Shown: positions 1 to 7,024 of the stretch, piece after piece
Numbering within the stretch: position 1 is the stretch's first letter
Layout: the number at the start of each line of letters is the position of its first letter
Assembly: GCA_934569195.1 (NCBI GenBank)
Contig: CAKTKB010000069.1
Span: 1-7,616 of the forward strand
Direction: 5' to 3'
Origin: an uncultured Oscillospiraceae bacterium
GTDB taxonomy: Bacteria; Bacillota; Clostridia; Oscillospirales; Oscillospiraceae
DNA: 7,616 nucleotides
Notes under the pieces: generated by a model
The model's database searches: none
What the model was told of the DNA's origin: nothing
What the model saw: only the letters and a program-made list of their open reading frames with translations
Translations under genes and position numbers: made by a program

Positions 1-267
1 GTCTGGAACGGCAATGTGGCTGTCTGCGGGCATAATCGCGGCGCCAAATATGTGATCGGCAGCATCAAGGATCTGGCCGTGGGCGATAAGATCACCTATA
101 CCACATCCATGGGTACCCGCACCTATCTGGTGGAGGCCGTGACCAAAATCAGCAGCAGAGATTGGAGCTATTTGTCCTCTACCACGGATAACCGGATTAC
201 CCTCCTCACCTGCGTTGCCGGAGATCCCAGCCAGCGCTGGTGTGTACAGGCAGTTCAGGTGCCTTAA
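1..267 (+). CDS. Sortase, C-terminal part (5' end outside window)
   Basis: Sortases are membrane-bound cysteine transpeptidases that cut an LPxTG-like signal and join the protein to the cell wall or a pilin. Only the last 88 codons are present, and the frame is open from base 1. All three catalytic residues are visible: His in CGHNRG (codon 31-33), Cys in the TLLTC motif (codon 211-213) and Arg in QRWCVQA (codon 235-237). The stretch between them (IGSIKDLAVGDKITY, then the GTRTYLVEAV strand) fits the sortase beta-barrel. The class cannot be fixed without the N-terminus; the TLxTC motif with Arg eight residues later allows a class B or D type enzyme. The gene lies 69 bp upstream of the CAP-protein gene in the same orientation, and an LPQTG protein lies two genes downstream as the obvious candidate substrate. 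The ATG at base 16 is internal and not the true start. Confidence 0.93.
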   Translation, partial: VWNGNVAVCGHNRGAKYVIGSIKDLAVGDKITYTTSMGTRTYLVEAVTKISSRDWSYLSSTTDNRITLLTCVAGDPSQRWCVQAVQVP

Positions 268-280
268 AATCTTCTGTTGA

Positions 281-334
281 AAAAGCCGCTCTATGATCGT
301 AAAGGGATAGTAGATCAAAAATAAGGAGGCTTTT
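281..334 (+). promoter_or_regulatory. Possible stem pairing with the CAP-gene ribosome binding site
   Basis: AAAAGCC at 281-287 is complementary to GGCTTTT at 328-334. The second arm takes in the last two G of the AAGGAGG ribosome binding site (323-329) of the next gene, so folding could reduce its translation. The stem is only 7 bp with a 40-nt loop, so this is a weak candidate. I see no convincing promoter in the gap 268-336, which fits co-transcription with the sortase. Confidence 0.25.
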
Positions 335-336
335 CC

Positions 337-1119
337 ATGAAGAAGCAGATCCTCACGATGTTTACGGGCCTTTTCATCGGCGCTATTATCACAGGCGGAG
401 CTTCCGCCTACGCCGCGGGAATCCTTGCTGAACGCAGCAGCCATCGTATTTTCGTCGATGGGCAAGAGGTGCAAATCGAAGCGTATGGTATTGCTGGGCA
501 CAACTATGTGAAACTCCGCGACATTGGCAAGGCCGTTGGCTTCAACGTGTTCTGGGATGCGGTCAATGGATGTGTGCAAATTGAAACCGGTGCGCCTTAC
601 ACCGGTGAAGGACCCATAGCGGCGGAAACCGATAATCCCGCATCACAGCCGGAGGGTATAGCTTCCATTGATGTAGACGCCATGAAGCAGGACATTGTGG
701 ACCGCACGAATGCTCTCCGAACGGAAAGCGGCGTTGCTGCCCTGGCCATCAACCAGCAGCTTGCGCAGGCAGCACAGGTACGAGCCGATGAAATGGCCGC
801 CAGCGGTGTCTATTCCCACATTAGACCCGACGGTCGTAAATATATTACTGTCACCGACAGTCAATACGTGGGAGAAAATATTCACCGCCTGGAAGACTGG
901 GCCCTGAAAGAAAAGAGTCTGCCCGAAACCGTCATGTGGGCATGGACCGCCTCTGCGGGGCATCTCAAAAACATGAGCAATTCCCGTTACGGAAGCATTG
1001 GCGTAGGGCTCGCCAGAGGCACGGATGAAAACGGCGACGACTGCTGGTACTGTGTCCAACTCTTTATGGATATTGGGTGTTCTATCAACTGGGTGGATCA
1101 TCCTGCCGCTAAGCAATAA
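337..1119 (+). CDS. Secreted protein with copper-amine-oxidase-N-like domain and CAP (SCP/PR-1) domain
   Basis: This 260-residue protein is probably exported. A signal peptide covers residues 1-26 (MKK, then a hydrophobic core to GGASAYA), with likely cleavage after AYA. Residues about 37-86 (IFVDGQEV, YVKLRDIGKAVGFNVFWD) resemble the copper-amine-oxidase N-terminal module common in clostridial surface proteins. A Pro/Glu-rich linker leads to a bacterial YkwD-type CAP domain at about 113-250. Its hallmark residues are present: His161 in SHIRPDG, Glu180 in GENI, and His209 in WTASAGH, followed by IGVGLA and a VQLFMD strand. Bacterial CAP proteins are extracellular and mostly of unknown activity; a wall, lipid or protein-ligand role is possible but not shown. 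The start is ATG 337 with AAGGAGG at 323-329. There are no membrane anchor, LPxTG or SLH motifs, so it is likely released or loosely held. It sits between the sortase and the adhesin, in the same direction. Confidence 0.9.
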   Translation: MKKQILTMFTGLFIGAIITGGASAYAAGILAERSSHRIFVDGQEVQIEAYGIAGHNYVKLRDIGKAVGFNVFWDAVNGCVQIETGAPYTGEGPIAAETDNPASQPEGIASIDVDAMKQDIVDRTNALRTESGVAALAINQQLAQAAQVRADEMAASGVYSHIRPDGRKYITVTDSQYVGENIHRLEDWALKEKSLPETVMWAWTASAGHLKNMSNSRYGSIGVGLARGTDENGDDCWYCVQLFMDIGCSINWVDHPAAKQ

Positions 1120-1137
1120 CAATTTAATATTTTTGCA

Positions 1138-1173
1138 AATGCGGACTGTGGAAACAGTCCGCATTCCTATTTT
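1138..1173 (+). terminator. Intercistronic hairpin between CAP gene and adhesin gene
   Basis: AATGCGGACTGT (1138-1149) pairs perfectly with ACAGTCCGCATT (1154-1165) across a GGAA (GNRA-type) loop, and CCTATTTTG follows. The tail is only modestly T-rich, so it may be a leaky terminator or a 3'-end stabilising hairpin. It lies 18 nt after the CAP stop codon and 27 nt before the adhesin start. That leaves no space for a new promoter downstream of it, so the adhesin must be transcribed through it. Confidence 0.7.
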
Positions 1174-1177
1174 GTAT

Positions 1178-1195
1178 AAGGAGGAATTCCCTTTG
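1178..1195 (+). promoter_or_regulatory. Ribosome binding site that decides the TTG start of the adhesin
   Basis: AAGGAGG at 1178-1184 is followed after 8 nt by TTG at 1193-1195. Starting there gives MKKIRTRLL and a textbook signal peptide. The same frame is open upstream to an ATG at 1025, but that codon lies inside the CAP gene, lacks a ribosome binding site, and would put unrelated residues in front of the signal peptide. Confidence 0.9.
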
Positions 1196-4100
1196 AAAAA
1201 AATCCGGACAAGATTGTTGTCTGCGTTCCTGGCTCTGTTGACCTTGCTGACAATGCTGCCCACTTCAGCTTTGGCGGCTTCCAGCAGTGGAACAGGCATT
1301 AAACCCACAACAGACCCCAACCTTTGGTCTACCCGCTTCACCTCTACCGGGCAGCAGTACTCCTACCGCCCGCCCACAGCGGCAGGTAAGCAGCTCTACT
1401 GCATGGATCTCGGCTACTCCTATCGGTATGGAACCGCTTCTTTTCTCAACAGCTACACCCACCAAAGCGCCACCGGCGCAGACAGTGATGCTTTGTGGGA
1501 TGCCGCCGTCGCGGGCACCGGCCTTGGCGAGATGGATGCCATCACAAAAGAAAATGTAAAGTGGATGATGTCCTATATTGTGGACTACAAGGGCAGCATC
1601 CCCGGCAGCTTGTTCATGGCCCTTCAAACGTACATTTGGGATCATCAGAGCAATAAATCCGCAGGCGGCGATTCCTCCGGCGATATTGACGCAGGCGGTT
1701 TTGCTAATCAGGATACCTATGAGACATACCTCGGTTATGTGGATTGGCTTTTGGCACAAAAAGCAAAGGAAGACGCAGAATATCAAAAGCAAATTGAAGA
1801 ATACGCCGCCAACGGCATCATCGCTGCTGTAGTGGAGAACGAAGCCGCAAAATGGGCGGTCTACGCCAAATCCAGCGTATCCGGCCGCCAGAGCTTTTTC
1901 GCATACTACGCACCACGCAAGTTGCAAGTCGGCACGGCTCCCGCACCGGAGGAGCCAGATAATCCGCCCGCTGGAGATGCAGATATCACATTAAGAAAGG
2001 TTGCTGCCGGAACTACCCGCGGTCTGGACGGCGCCAAGTTTAACATCTACTGGAATGGTCAAATCGTTGGCAGCGATGTGACTCGTAATGGCGGTATCAT
2101 TGAAGTTGAGAATGTCACCAAGGGCCTGTGGTCTTTCGTGGAAACCGAGGCCCCGGAGGGCTTCTGTGCGGACTCTACGCCCATCAGCGTCTATGTAGAC
2201 ACCACGGACGGTAACAAGCAGTACACGGTCACTGCCGAAAATCACGCGCTGCCCGATATGAAGCTCATCAAGCGCGACGCTATGAGCGGCAAGCCGATTG
2301 CCGGCACGGTGTTTTCCATTAAGTCCGTTACCGGAAGTTATTCCACCTCCGTCACGACTGGCACGGACGGTTCCGCCACCCTCTCGTCCATCCCCGCAGA
2401 TGTTTATGTGGTACGGGAAGAATCCGTGCCGGAGCCGTACATCGTGAGCAATACGGAGCAGACCGTGGCACTGCGTCCCGGGCAGACCAGCGAAGTCACC
2501 TTTGTGGACTATGAAAAGCCCGGCCTTGAGATCATCAAGAAGAACATCGCCAACGGTGAGCCCATTGAGAGCGTGACCTACCGTATCGAGCAGATCGACG
2601 GCAGCTATTCCACAACGGCCACGACGGACAGTCACGGGCGCATCTTCCTCGACTCCGTTCCTGTTGGCACATTCAAAGTGACGGAGATCAATGTCCCCAG
2701 CCATGTCATTCTCTGCCCCATCCCGCAGGAAGTGGCGCTGAAGGCCGGCGAAACCTCTACTGTCACCTTTTTCAACGCCTTAAAGCCCAGTCTGGAGATC
2801 CGCAAGGTGGACAGTGTCACCGGCGATCCCATCAAGGGTGCCAAGTTCCAGGTCTGGTATGCCAGCAACCACACGGATAGCGCTGAGCTGAATAACCTCG
2901 GCACATATTATTCCGACGAAAGCGGCAAGATCATCCTTCCCGAAGTCAAGGATGGTTGGTATAAGGTGACGGAACTGGAGCCGGCACCGGGTTACTCCAT
3001 CAAGGAGCCTGCCTCGCAGGAATGCTTTATTTCCGGTGGTGAAAGCAAGGTTCTGACCTTTGAGAATACGCCTCTTTCCGCCATCATCATCCGCAAAGTG
3101 GATAGTGAGACCGGCCAACCGCTGGAGGGCGCATGGTTCCGCATCCGTTACCTTGGCGGCACCTCTGGCACGAGCGGCACGGTCATCGGAGAGTATCGCA
3201 CATCCGGAAACGGTACTATCGTCGTGACCGGCCTCAAAGCAGGAACTTATGTCTGCGAGGAGATCTCTGCGCCGGATGGATACGTGATCACTGACGCCAC
3301 ACAAACGGTCTATTTATCCGGTAAAAATCAAGATGTCATTACCGTGACTTTTGGGAATGACAAAAAGGGGTCTCTGTTGATCGTAAAAAAGGACGCTGCA
3401 ACCGGGGCTCCCATTTCTGATGTTGAATTTCTTGTCACGGATTCCGATGGCAGCGTGATTGGCACTTCCAACGGAAAATATGTGACCGACAGTGCGGGCA
3501 CCATCCGCATTGACGGTTTGACACCTGGCATGACGGTCATCGCAAAAGAAGTACGTGCCAAGGATGGCTATATCCTCGATGACACCCCGCAGGCAATCAA
3601 GGTCAAGCGTAATTCCGTGATGACCCTGGAATTTCGTAACCAGCCCAAGGGCGGCGTTTTGGTGAAAAAAGTTGACTCTGTAACAAATGAACCTATCTCC
3701 GATGTAGAGTTCCTCGTCACGGATTCTGCTGGGAACCTTATCGGCAACGCCAACGGTAAATATACAACGGACAGCGTAGGCACTTTCACCATTACGGACA
3801 TCGCTCCCGGCACCACGCTCATTATCAAGGAAACCCGCACTAAGAAAGGTTACCTGCTGGATGATACGCCGCAGACGGTTAAGATCAAGTCCAACGAGGT
3901 CATCACGCTGGAGTTCAGGAATCAGCCCAAGGGCAATCTCATTGTGGTCAAGCAGGACTCCATTACAAAGAAACCGCTGGAGGGCGTACAGTTCAAGATC
4001 GTCTACGCCGACGGTTCCTATGTGGATGCTGCGGGCGGCACGCTGTCGTCCAACGGCCTGTACTGGACGGATAAGGAAGGCAAGATCACCATTTCTGGTA

Positions 4101-5608
4101 TTTCCGGCACCGTAGTAGTCACAGAAGTCAAAACCATCCCCGGCTACACCATCGACGAAAATACCCGCACCCAGACCGTCACTGTCAATCCCAATGACAC
4201 GCAGACATTATATGTTTACAACACCCCTGCGGGCGGACTGCAGATCATTAAAAGTGATAAAGACAGCGGCAAGCGTATCTCCGGTGTGAAGTTCGAGATC
4301 CGCAAGATGAACGGCGAGATCGTCGGCACCTATACGACGAACGGCGACGGCATCATCTATCTCCCCGAAGCGGAAAGCGGCTGGTACACCGTGATGGAGC
4401 TGGAAGCAGCATCTGGTTACATGCTGGATACCACACCTCACCGGATTGAGGTCAGGAACGGTCAGACCGCAACGCTGGAAATCACCAATCGCAAGGCCGG
4501 TTCTATCCTCATCCACAAGATCGACGCTAGTACCGGTGACGGCATTTACGGTGTTACCTTCGTTGTCTACGATTCCGGCAGAAACCCCATCATGGAAATC
4601 ACGACGGATCAGGACGGATATGCCTATGTTGATAAAAACCTGACAGCGGGAAAATACTACATCCGCGAATTGGAGGCAGCGGATGGGTATATCCTCGATA
4701 AGCAGTATAAAACCGTCTATGTTTCTCCAGGCAAAACCAGTACCATCGAATGGGAAAACACCGCTGTCACAGGACAGATCCAGATCTATAAGTACGCCGC
4801 TGAATATAACGAGGTCACCGGCACCGCCGCAGGCACCCCGCTCAAGGGCGCTGTCTACGAAATCGTCAACGCCCGCAGCGGCAAGGTGGTGGACTACATC
4901 ACGACGGATGCCAGGGGTGTCGCGGCCAGCAAGCCGCTGCCTCTGACCCGCTATCAGATTCGGGAGGTCACAGCACCGGCTTATTGGCAGCTCGACCCTA
5001 CAGTTCACGATGTAACGCTGGAGTTTGCCGGTCAGATCATCAAACTCTCTGCCTACGATAAGTCCTCCCGCCTCGGAGTCACCATTACCAAGCGCGGCAA
5101 TGTGCAGATCATGGCAGGCCAGTCCATGCGTTATGATCTGACCGTCGCCAACACCTCCAATGTACCGCTGGAGTCCTTCTTCTGGCATGATAAAATCCCT
5201 TATGATGTGGCAAGAGCCACAACGCTCACCACCGGCACCTACAGCGCCCGTCTCAACTATCGTATTCTTTACAAGACCAACTACAATGCGAGCTATCAGG
5301 TGCTGGCCTCCAACCTCCTCACCAGCAACAACTACGGCTTCAGCCTCAACGCCATTCCCATGCAGGCCGGCGAAGTGGTGACCGACATCTATTTTGACTT
5401 CGGCAAGGTCCCCGTCGGCTTCCAGAGCGTTGTCAATCCCACACTGAGTGTGATGGTGAGCGGAAATGCGGTCAATGGCTATCATATGGTCAATCGCGCC
5501 GATGTGGGCGGTAGATATCAGGGTACCTGGCAGACCGCAATGGCAAGCTGGGTGACGATCATCCACCGCTTCTGGAATGCACCTACGCTTCCCCAGACTG
5601 GCTATTGA
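1193..5608 (+). CDS. Giant thioester/multi-Cna-B surface adhesin with terminal LPQTGY
   Basis: This 1471-residue secreted protein is probably an adhesin or stalk. The signal peptide is residues 1-28. Residues about 35-248 form a thioester domain: Cys70 in LYCMD and Gln145 in LQTYIWD match the Cys and Gln motifs of class I thioester domains, which bind ligands covalently. A Pro-rich linker (PEEPDNPPAGD) leads to eleven Cna-B/SpaA-type domains (starts at 264, 355, 444, 533, 630, 727, 821, 915, 1015, 1104, 1195). Each has a strand-A Lys and a central Glu (as in VTELEP, CEEISAP). Nine have the acceptor Asn near the end (FENTP, FRNQP), while domains 2 and 11 appear to use Asp, so most should form Lys-Asn isopeptide bonds. 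Residues 1294-1471 are a different beta-rich, DUF11-like domain ending in LPQTGY. No hydrophobic segment or charged tail follows, so the sorting signal is atypical. The gene lies between hairpins and shares an operon with a sortase and an M34-type protease. Confidence 0.92.
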   Translation: MKKIRTRLLSAFLALLTLLTMLPTSALAASSSGTGIKPTTDPNLWSTRFTSTGQQYSYRPPTAAGKQLYCMDLGYSYRYGTASFLNSYTHQSATGADSDALWDAAVAGTGLGEMDAITKENVKWMMSYIVDYKGSIPGSLFMALQTYIWDHQSNKSAGGDSSGDIDAGGFANQDTYETYLGYVDWLLAQKAKEDAEYQKQIEEYAANGIIAAVVENEAAKWAVYAKSSVSGRQSFFAYYAPRKLQVGTAPAPEEPDNPPAGDADITLRKVAAGTTRGLDGAKFNIYWNGQIVGSDVTRNGGIIEVENVTKGLWSFVETEAPEGFCADSTPISVYVDTTDGNKQYTVTAENHALPDMKLIKRDAMSGKPIAGTVFSIKSVTGSYSTSVTTGTDGSATLSSIPADVYVVREESVPEPYIVSNTEQTVALRPGQTSEVTFVDYEKPGLEIIKKNIANGEPIESVTYRIEQIDGSYSTTATTDSHGRIFLDSVPVGTFKVTEINVPSHVILCPIPQEVALKAGETSTVTFFNALKPSLEIRKVDSVTGDPIKGAKFQVWYASNHTDSAELNNLGTYYSDESGKIILPEVKDGWYKVTELEPAPGYSIKEPASQECFISGGESKVLTFENTPLSAIIIRKVDSETGQPLEGAWFRIRYLGGTSGTSGTVIGEYRTSGNGTIVVTGLKAGTYVCEEISAPDGYVITDATQTVYLSGKNQDVITVTFGNDKKGSLLIVKKDAATGAPISDVEFLVTDSDGSVIGTSNGKYVTDSAGTIRIDGLTPGMTVIAKEVRAKDGYILDDTPQAIKVKRNSVMTLEFRNQPKGGVLVKKVDSVTNEPISDVEFLVTDSAGNLIGNANGKYTTDSVGTFTITDIAPGTTLIIKETRTKKGYLLDDTPQTVKIKSNEVITLEFRNQPKGNLIVVKQDSITKKPLEGVQFKIVYADGSYVDAAGGTLSSNGLYWTDKEGKITISGISGTVVVTEVKTIPGYTIDENTRTQTVTVNPNDTQTLYVYNTPAGGLQIIKSDKDSGKRISGVKFEIRKMNGEIVGTYTTNGDGIIYLPEAESGWYTVMELEAASGYMLDTTPHRIEVRNGQTATLEITNRKAGSILIHKIDASTGDGIYGVTFVVYDSGRNPIMEITTDQDGYAYVDKNLTAGKYYIRELEAADGYILDKQYKTVYVSPGKTSTIEWENTAVTGQIQIYKYAAEYNEVTGTAAGTPLKGAVYEIVNARSGKVVDYITTDARGVAASKPLPLTRYQIREVTAPAYWQLDPTVHDVTLEFAGQIIKLSAYDKSSRLGVTITKRGNVQIMAGQSMRYDLTVANTSNVPLESFFWHDKIPYDVARATTLTTGTYSARLNYRILYKTNYNASYQVLASNLLTSNNYGFSLNAIPMQAGEVVTDIYFDFGKVPVGFQSVVNPTLSVMVSGNAVNGYHMVNRADVGGRYQGTWQTAMASWVTIIHRFWNAPTLPQTGY
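1982..5071 (+). repeat. Array of eleven Cna-B/SpaA-type domain repeats
   Basis: Eleven in-frame units of about 89-101 residues start at bases 1982, 2255, 2522, 2789, 3080, 3371, 3653, 3935, 4235, 4502 and 4775. Each opens with a hydrophobic strand ending in Lys (for example SLEIRKVD, AIIIRKVD, GLQIIKSD). Each then has a G-x-x-F-type strand, a Glu motif near APxGY or its variants, and most end in a strand carrying Asn before a turn. Most units are divergent in DNA and protein, so the array is old. Only units 6 and 7 look like a later duplication. Confidence 0.88.
3371..3934 (+). repeat. Tandem duplicated Cna-B units 6 and 7
   Basis: Units 6 (3371-3652) and 7 (3653-3934) are both exactly 94 codons and align without gaps. 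By hand count, 59 of 94 residues are identical. Shared blocks include PISDVEFLVTDS, LDDTPQ and TLEFRNQPKG. Many identical residues use different codons, so the duplication is not recent, or it has been kept under protein-level selection. Confidence 0.85.
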
Positions 5609-5620
5609 CAATCCTTTTCA

Positions 5621-5656
5621 GGGAAAGCGCCCTATCCAGGGCGCTTTCCCAATTTT
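5621..5656 (+). terminator. Hairpin after the adhesin gene
   Basis: GGGAAAGCGCCCT (5621-5633) pairs perfectly with AGGGCGCTTTCCC (5638-5650) across an ATCC loop, followed by AATTTTAATA. The 13-bp stem begins 12 nt after the adhesin stop and ends 24 nt before the next start codon. The T tail is short, so partial termination is more likely than a complete stop. No promoter for the next gene fits after it. Confidence 0.75.
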
Positions 5657-5674
5657 AATATGAGGAGTTGAACC

Positions 5675-6772
5675 ATGAAACACAAAAAAGGATTTGCCGC
5701 CGTCCTTTTGACGCTGATTATCAGTGTACTGCTGTCCATTTCCGCCTCCGCCGCTACTGACGGCTTTTCCGATGTGCCGGAGGCCTCTCCATTTTATGAA
5801 AGCGTCACTTACCTCGCCGGGCATGGCATTACTTACGGCACGGGAAACGGCCAGTACGCACCGGATGCACCTATTACGGTACGCCAATGGGCAACGATGC
5901 TCTGTCGGGCCTTTGATAAGGAAGACGCCCTTTCGGATCCTGCCGGCTATGGCGGTGATGCCTGTATCAAACAAGGCTACGCAGATGGATGGCTGACTCT
6001 GTCGGCTATTGCGGCGCCGGATTCTCGCCTGTGCCGCTATGCCATCTATGAAAGCGGCTTTGCCGCCTTTGACATTACCCTTTACAGTTCTCAGCTCTAC
6101 CCGGATAGAGACCCCCTATCTCCGCAGGATAACGCTCTCTATGCTGCCGTGAGTTTTGGCTTATGCGAAGGCACCTGTGCGGGGACGGACATCATCACAC
6201 GAGGCGAGGCCGCAAACCTTCTCTATGCTCTTTTGACCAGGGAATTTACCGTCGCGCCGCCGCCCATTCTGGAGACGATCCCTCTGAATAATAAAGAAGG
6301 CGTTCATCTGAACGGTTATCTGTTGGAACTCCAAAAGGTCCCGGAGCCGATCCGGAAGGCATTTGCGGAAAGAGGGTGGCAGTACACCATCGACTATGAG
6401 TACCTCGCAAGGCTGAGTGCAGATCGAAACATGAACTGTATCGGGGCAACCAATTACGGATGCCGGGAAATCACCGTATCCTCGGCGGGGGCCACCATCC
6501 ACGAGTTTGGTCACTTTCTCGATAACTTGATGGGCTTTCCCTCCCGGACAGAAGGCTTCTATCAGGAAGAATCCGCAGCTGCGGCAGTCCTGCTCCGCCC
6601 GTATGCGCTTACCAACGAGCGGGAGTATTTTGCGGATTGCTTTGTGTACTGGCTCACTTACCGCGATAACAGCAAAAAAATGGCGGCGCTGCAAAGCGCC
6701 GCACCAAGAACATACGCATACCTTTTGGCATTGGAAGGCCAGAACTGGCAGCCGACCGCTCAGGCGGCATAG
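5675..6772 (+). CDS. SLH-domain surface metallopeptidase, M34 (anthrax lethal factor/PPEP) type
   Basis: This 365-residue exported zinc endopeptidase is probably held on the envelope by SLH motifs. The signal peptide is residues 1-26 (cleavage after ASA). Three SLH-like segments follow, at about 30-80 (FSDVP, ITVRQWATML), 92-136 (degenerate) and 142-188 (YPDRDPLS, ITRGEAANLL). An APPP linker (194-197) leads to a C-terminal catalytic domain. Zinc ligands His276 and His280 with general base Glu277 form HEFGH. The third ligand is probably Glu317 in TNEREYFAD, which matches the TNEAEFFAE stretch of anthrax lethal factor. Tyr310, seven residues earlier, matches the lethal factor active-site Tyr728 relative to Glu735. 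The M34 family includes the C. difficile Pro-Pro endopeptidase PPEP-1, which cuts LPxTG-type adhesins, one encoded beside it. An adhesin with an NPP linker is the direct upstream neighbour here. The Pro-Pro specificity is inference. The start is ATG 5675 with GAGGAG at 5662-5667. Confidence 0.9.
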   Translation: MKHKKGFAAVLLTLIISVLLSISASAATDGFSDVPEASPFYESVTYLAGHGITYGTGNGQYAPDAPITVRQWATMLCRAFDKEDALSDPAGYGGDACIKQGYADGWLTLSAIAAPDSRLCRYAIYESGFAAFDITLYSSQLYPDRDPLSPQDNALYAAVSFGLCEGTCAGTDIITRGEAANLLYALLTREFTVAPPPILETIPLNNKEGVHLNGYLLELQKVPEPIRKAFAERGWQYTIDYEYLARLSADRNMNCIGATNYGCREITVSSAGATIHEFGHFLDNLMGFPSRTEGFYQEESAAAAVLLRPYALTNEREYFADCFVYWLTYRDNSKKMAALQSAAPRTYAYLLALEGQNWQPTAQAA

Positions 6773-6922
6773 GTATCCTTGCCTGGCCGCGGCTGTTTGA
6801 GACCCCACAACACTATTATTATATCGCATCATATCCTGCATCGTCAATCAAATTAACGGCAATACGTCTAAAATCAGATGGATGCACAGTTTATATTATA
6901 GCTATTTCGTACAATTTGCAAA
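6773..6922 (+). other. AT-rich spacer with a weak promoter candidate
   Basis: No ORF with a ribosome binding site is seen here. TTGAGA at 6797-6802 and TATATC at 6820-6825 are 17 bp apart and could be a rightward promoter, with 5/6 and 4/6 matches to the sigma-A consensus. The protease gene is followed by a GCCGCGGC palindrome (6786-6793) but no T-run, so I see no clear terminator for the operon before 7104-7130. Confidence 0.3.
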
Positions 6923-6951
6923 TTGCAAACCAACGGAAAATCTGCTATTTT
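6913..6951 (+). promoter_or_regulatory. Promoter with palindromic/direct-repeat -35 region
   Basis: TTGCAA (6923-6928) and TATTTT (6946-6951) are separated by exactly 17 bp, and TGC precedes the -10 as an extended -10. The -35 is overlapped by a perfect 12-bp palindrome, AATTTGCAAATT (6913-6924), and by two tandem copies of TTGCAAA (6916-6929). That is a plausible operator. Transcription would start near 6958 and run into the leader described below. Confidence 0.55.
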
Positions 6952-6978
6952 ATAAGTACAGAAAGAAAGGTGAGTCCG

Positions 6979-6990
6979 ATGTACCAGTAA
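6979..6990 (+). CDS. Three-residue leader ORF (MYQ)
   Basis: ATG TAC CAG TAA is preceded by GAAAGAAAGG, whose AAAGG (6966-6970) lies 8 nt before the ATG. An ORF this short is not a normal gene and can arise by chance. Its position just after a predicted transcription start, and before a second ORF with a better ribosome binding site, makes a regulatory upstream ORF possible. Confidence 0.3.
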   Translation: MYQ

Positions 6991-7024
6991 AGCTCAAATC
7001 TGCAGAAATCGGAGGTAACCAGTG

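Noticed and set aside
1025..1192. Upstream ATG extending the adhesin by 56 residues
   Set aside because: It lies inside the CAP coding sequence without a ribosome binding site and would bury the signal peptide. TTG 1193 with AAGGAGG is far better.
643..1341. 232-codon minus-strand frame across the CAP and adhesin genes
   Set aside because: Antisense to two well-supported genes, and its translation resembles no family I know.
1982..5071. CRISPR-like regular repeat spacing
   Set aside because: The periodicity of about 270-300 bp is in-frame protein domain repetition with diverged DNA, not short identical repeats with spacers.
4208..5611. 467-codon open frame on the minus strand inside the adhesin gene
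   Set aside because: It is fully antisense to a gene with clear domains. Its translation is His/Gly/Val/Ile-rich with no recognisable fold, and it is a by-product of the codon pattern in GC-rich repeats.
6161..6847. 228-codon minus-strand frame opposite the metallopeptidase
   Set aside because: Antisense shadow of the catalytic domain, whose active-site motifs are unmistakable on the plus strand.
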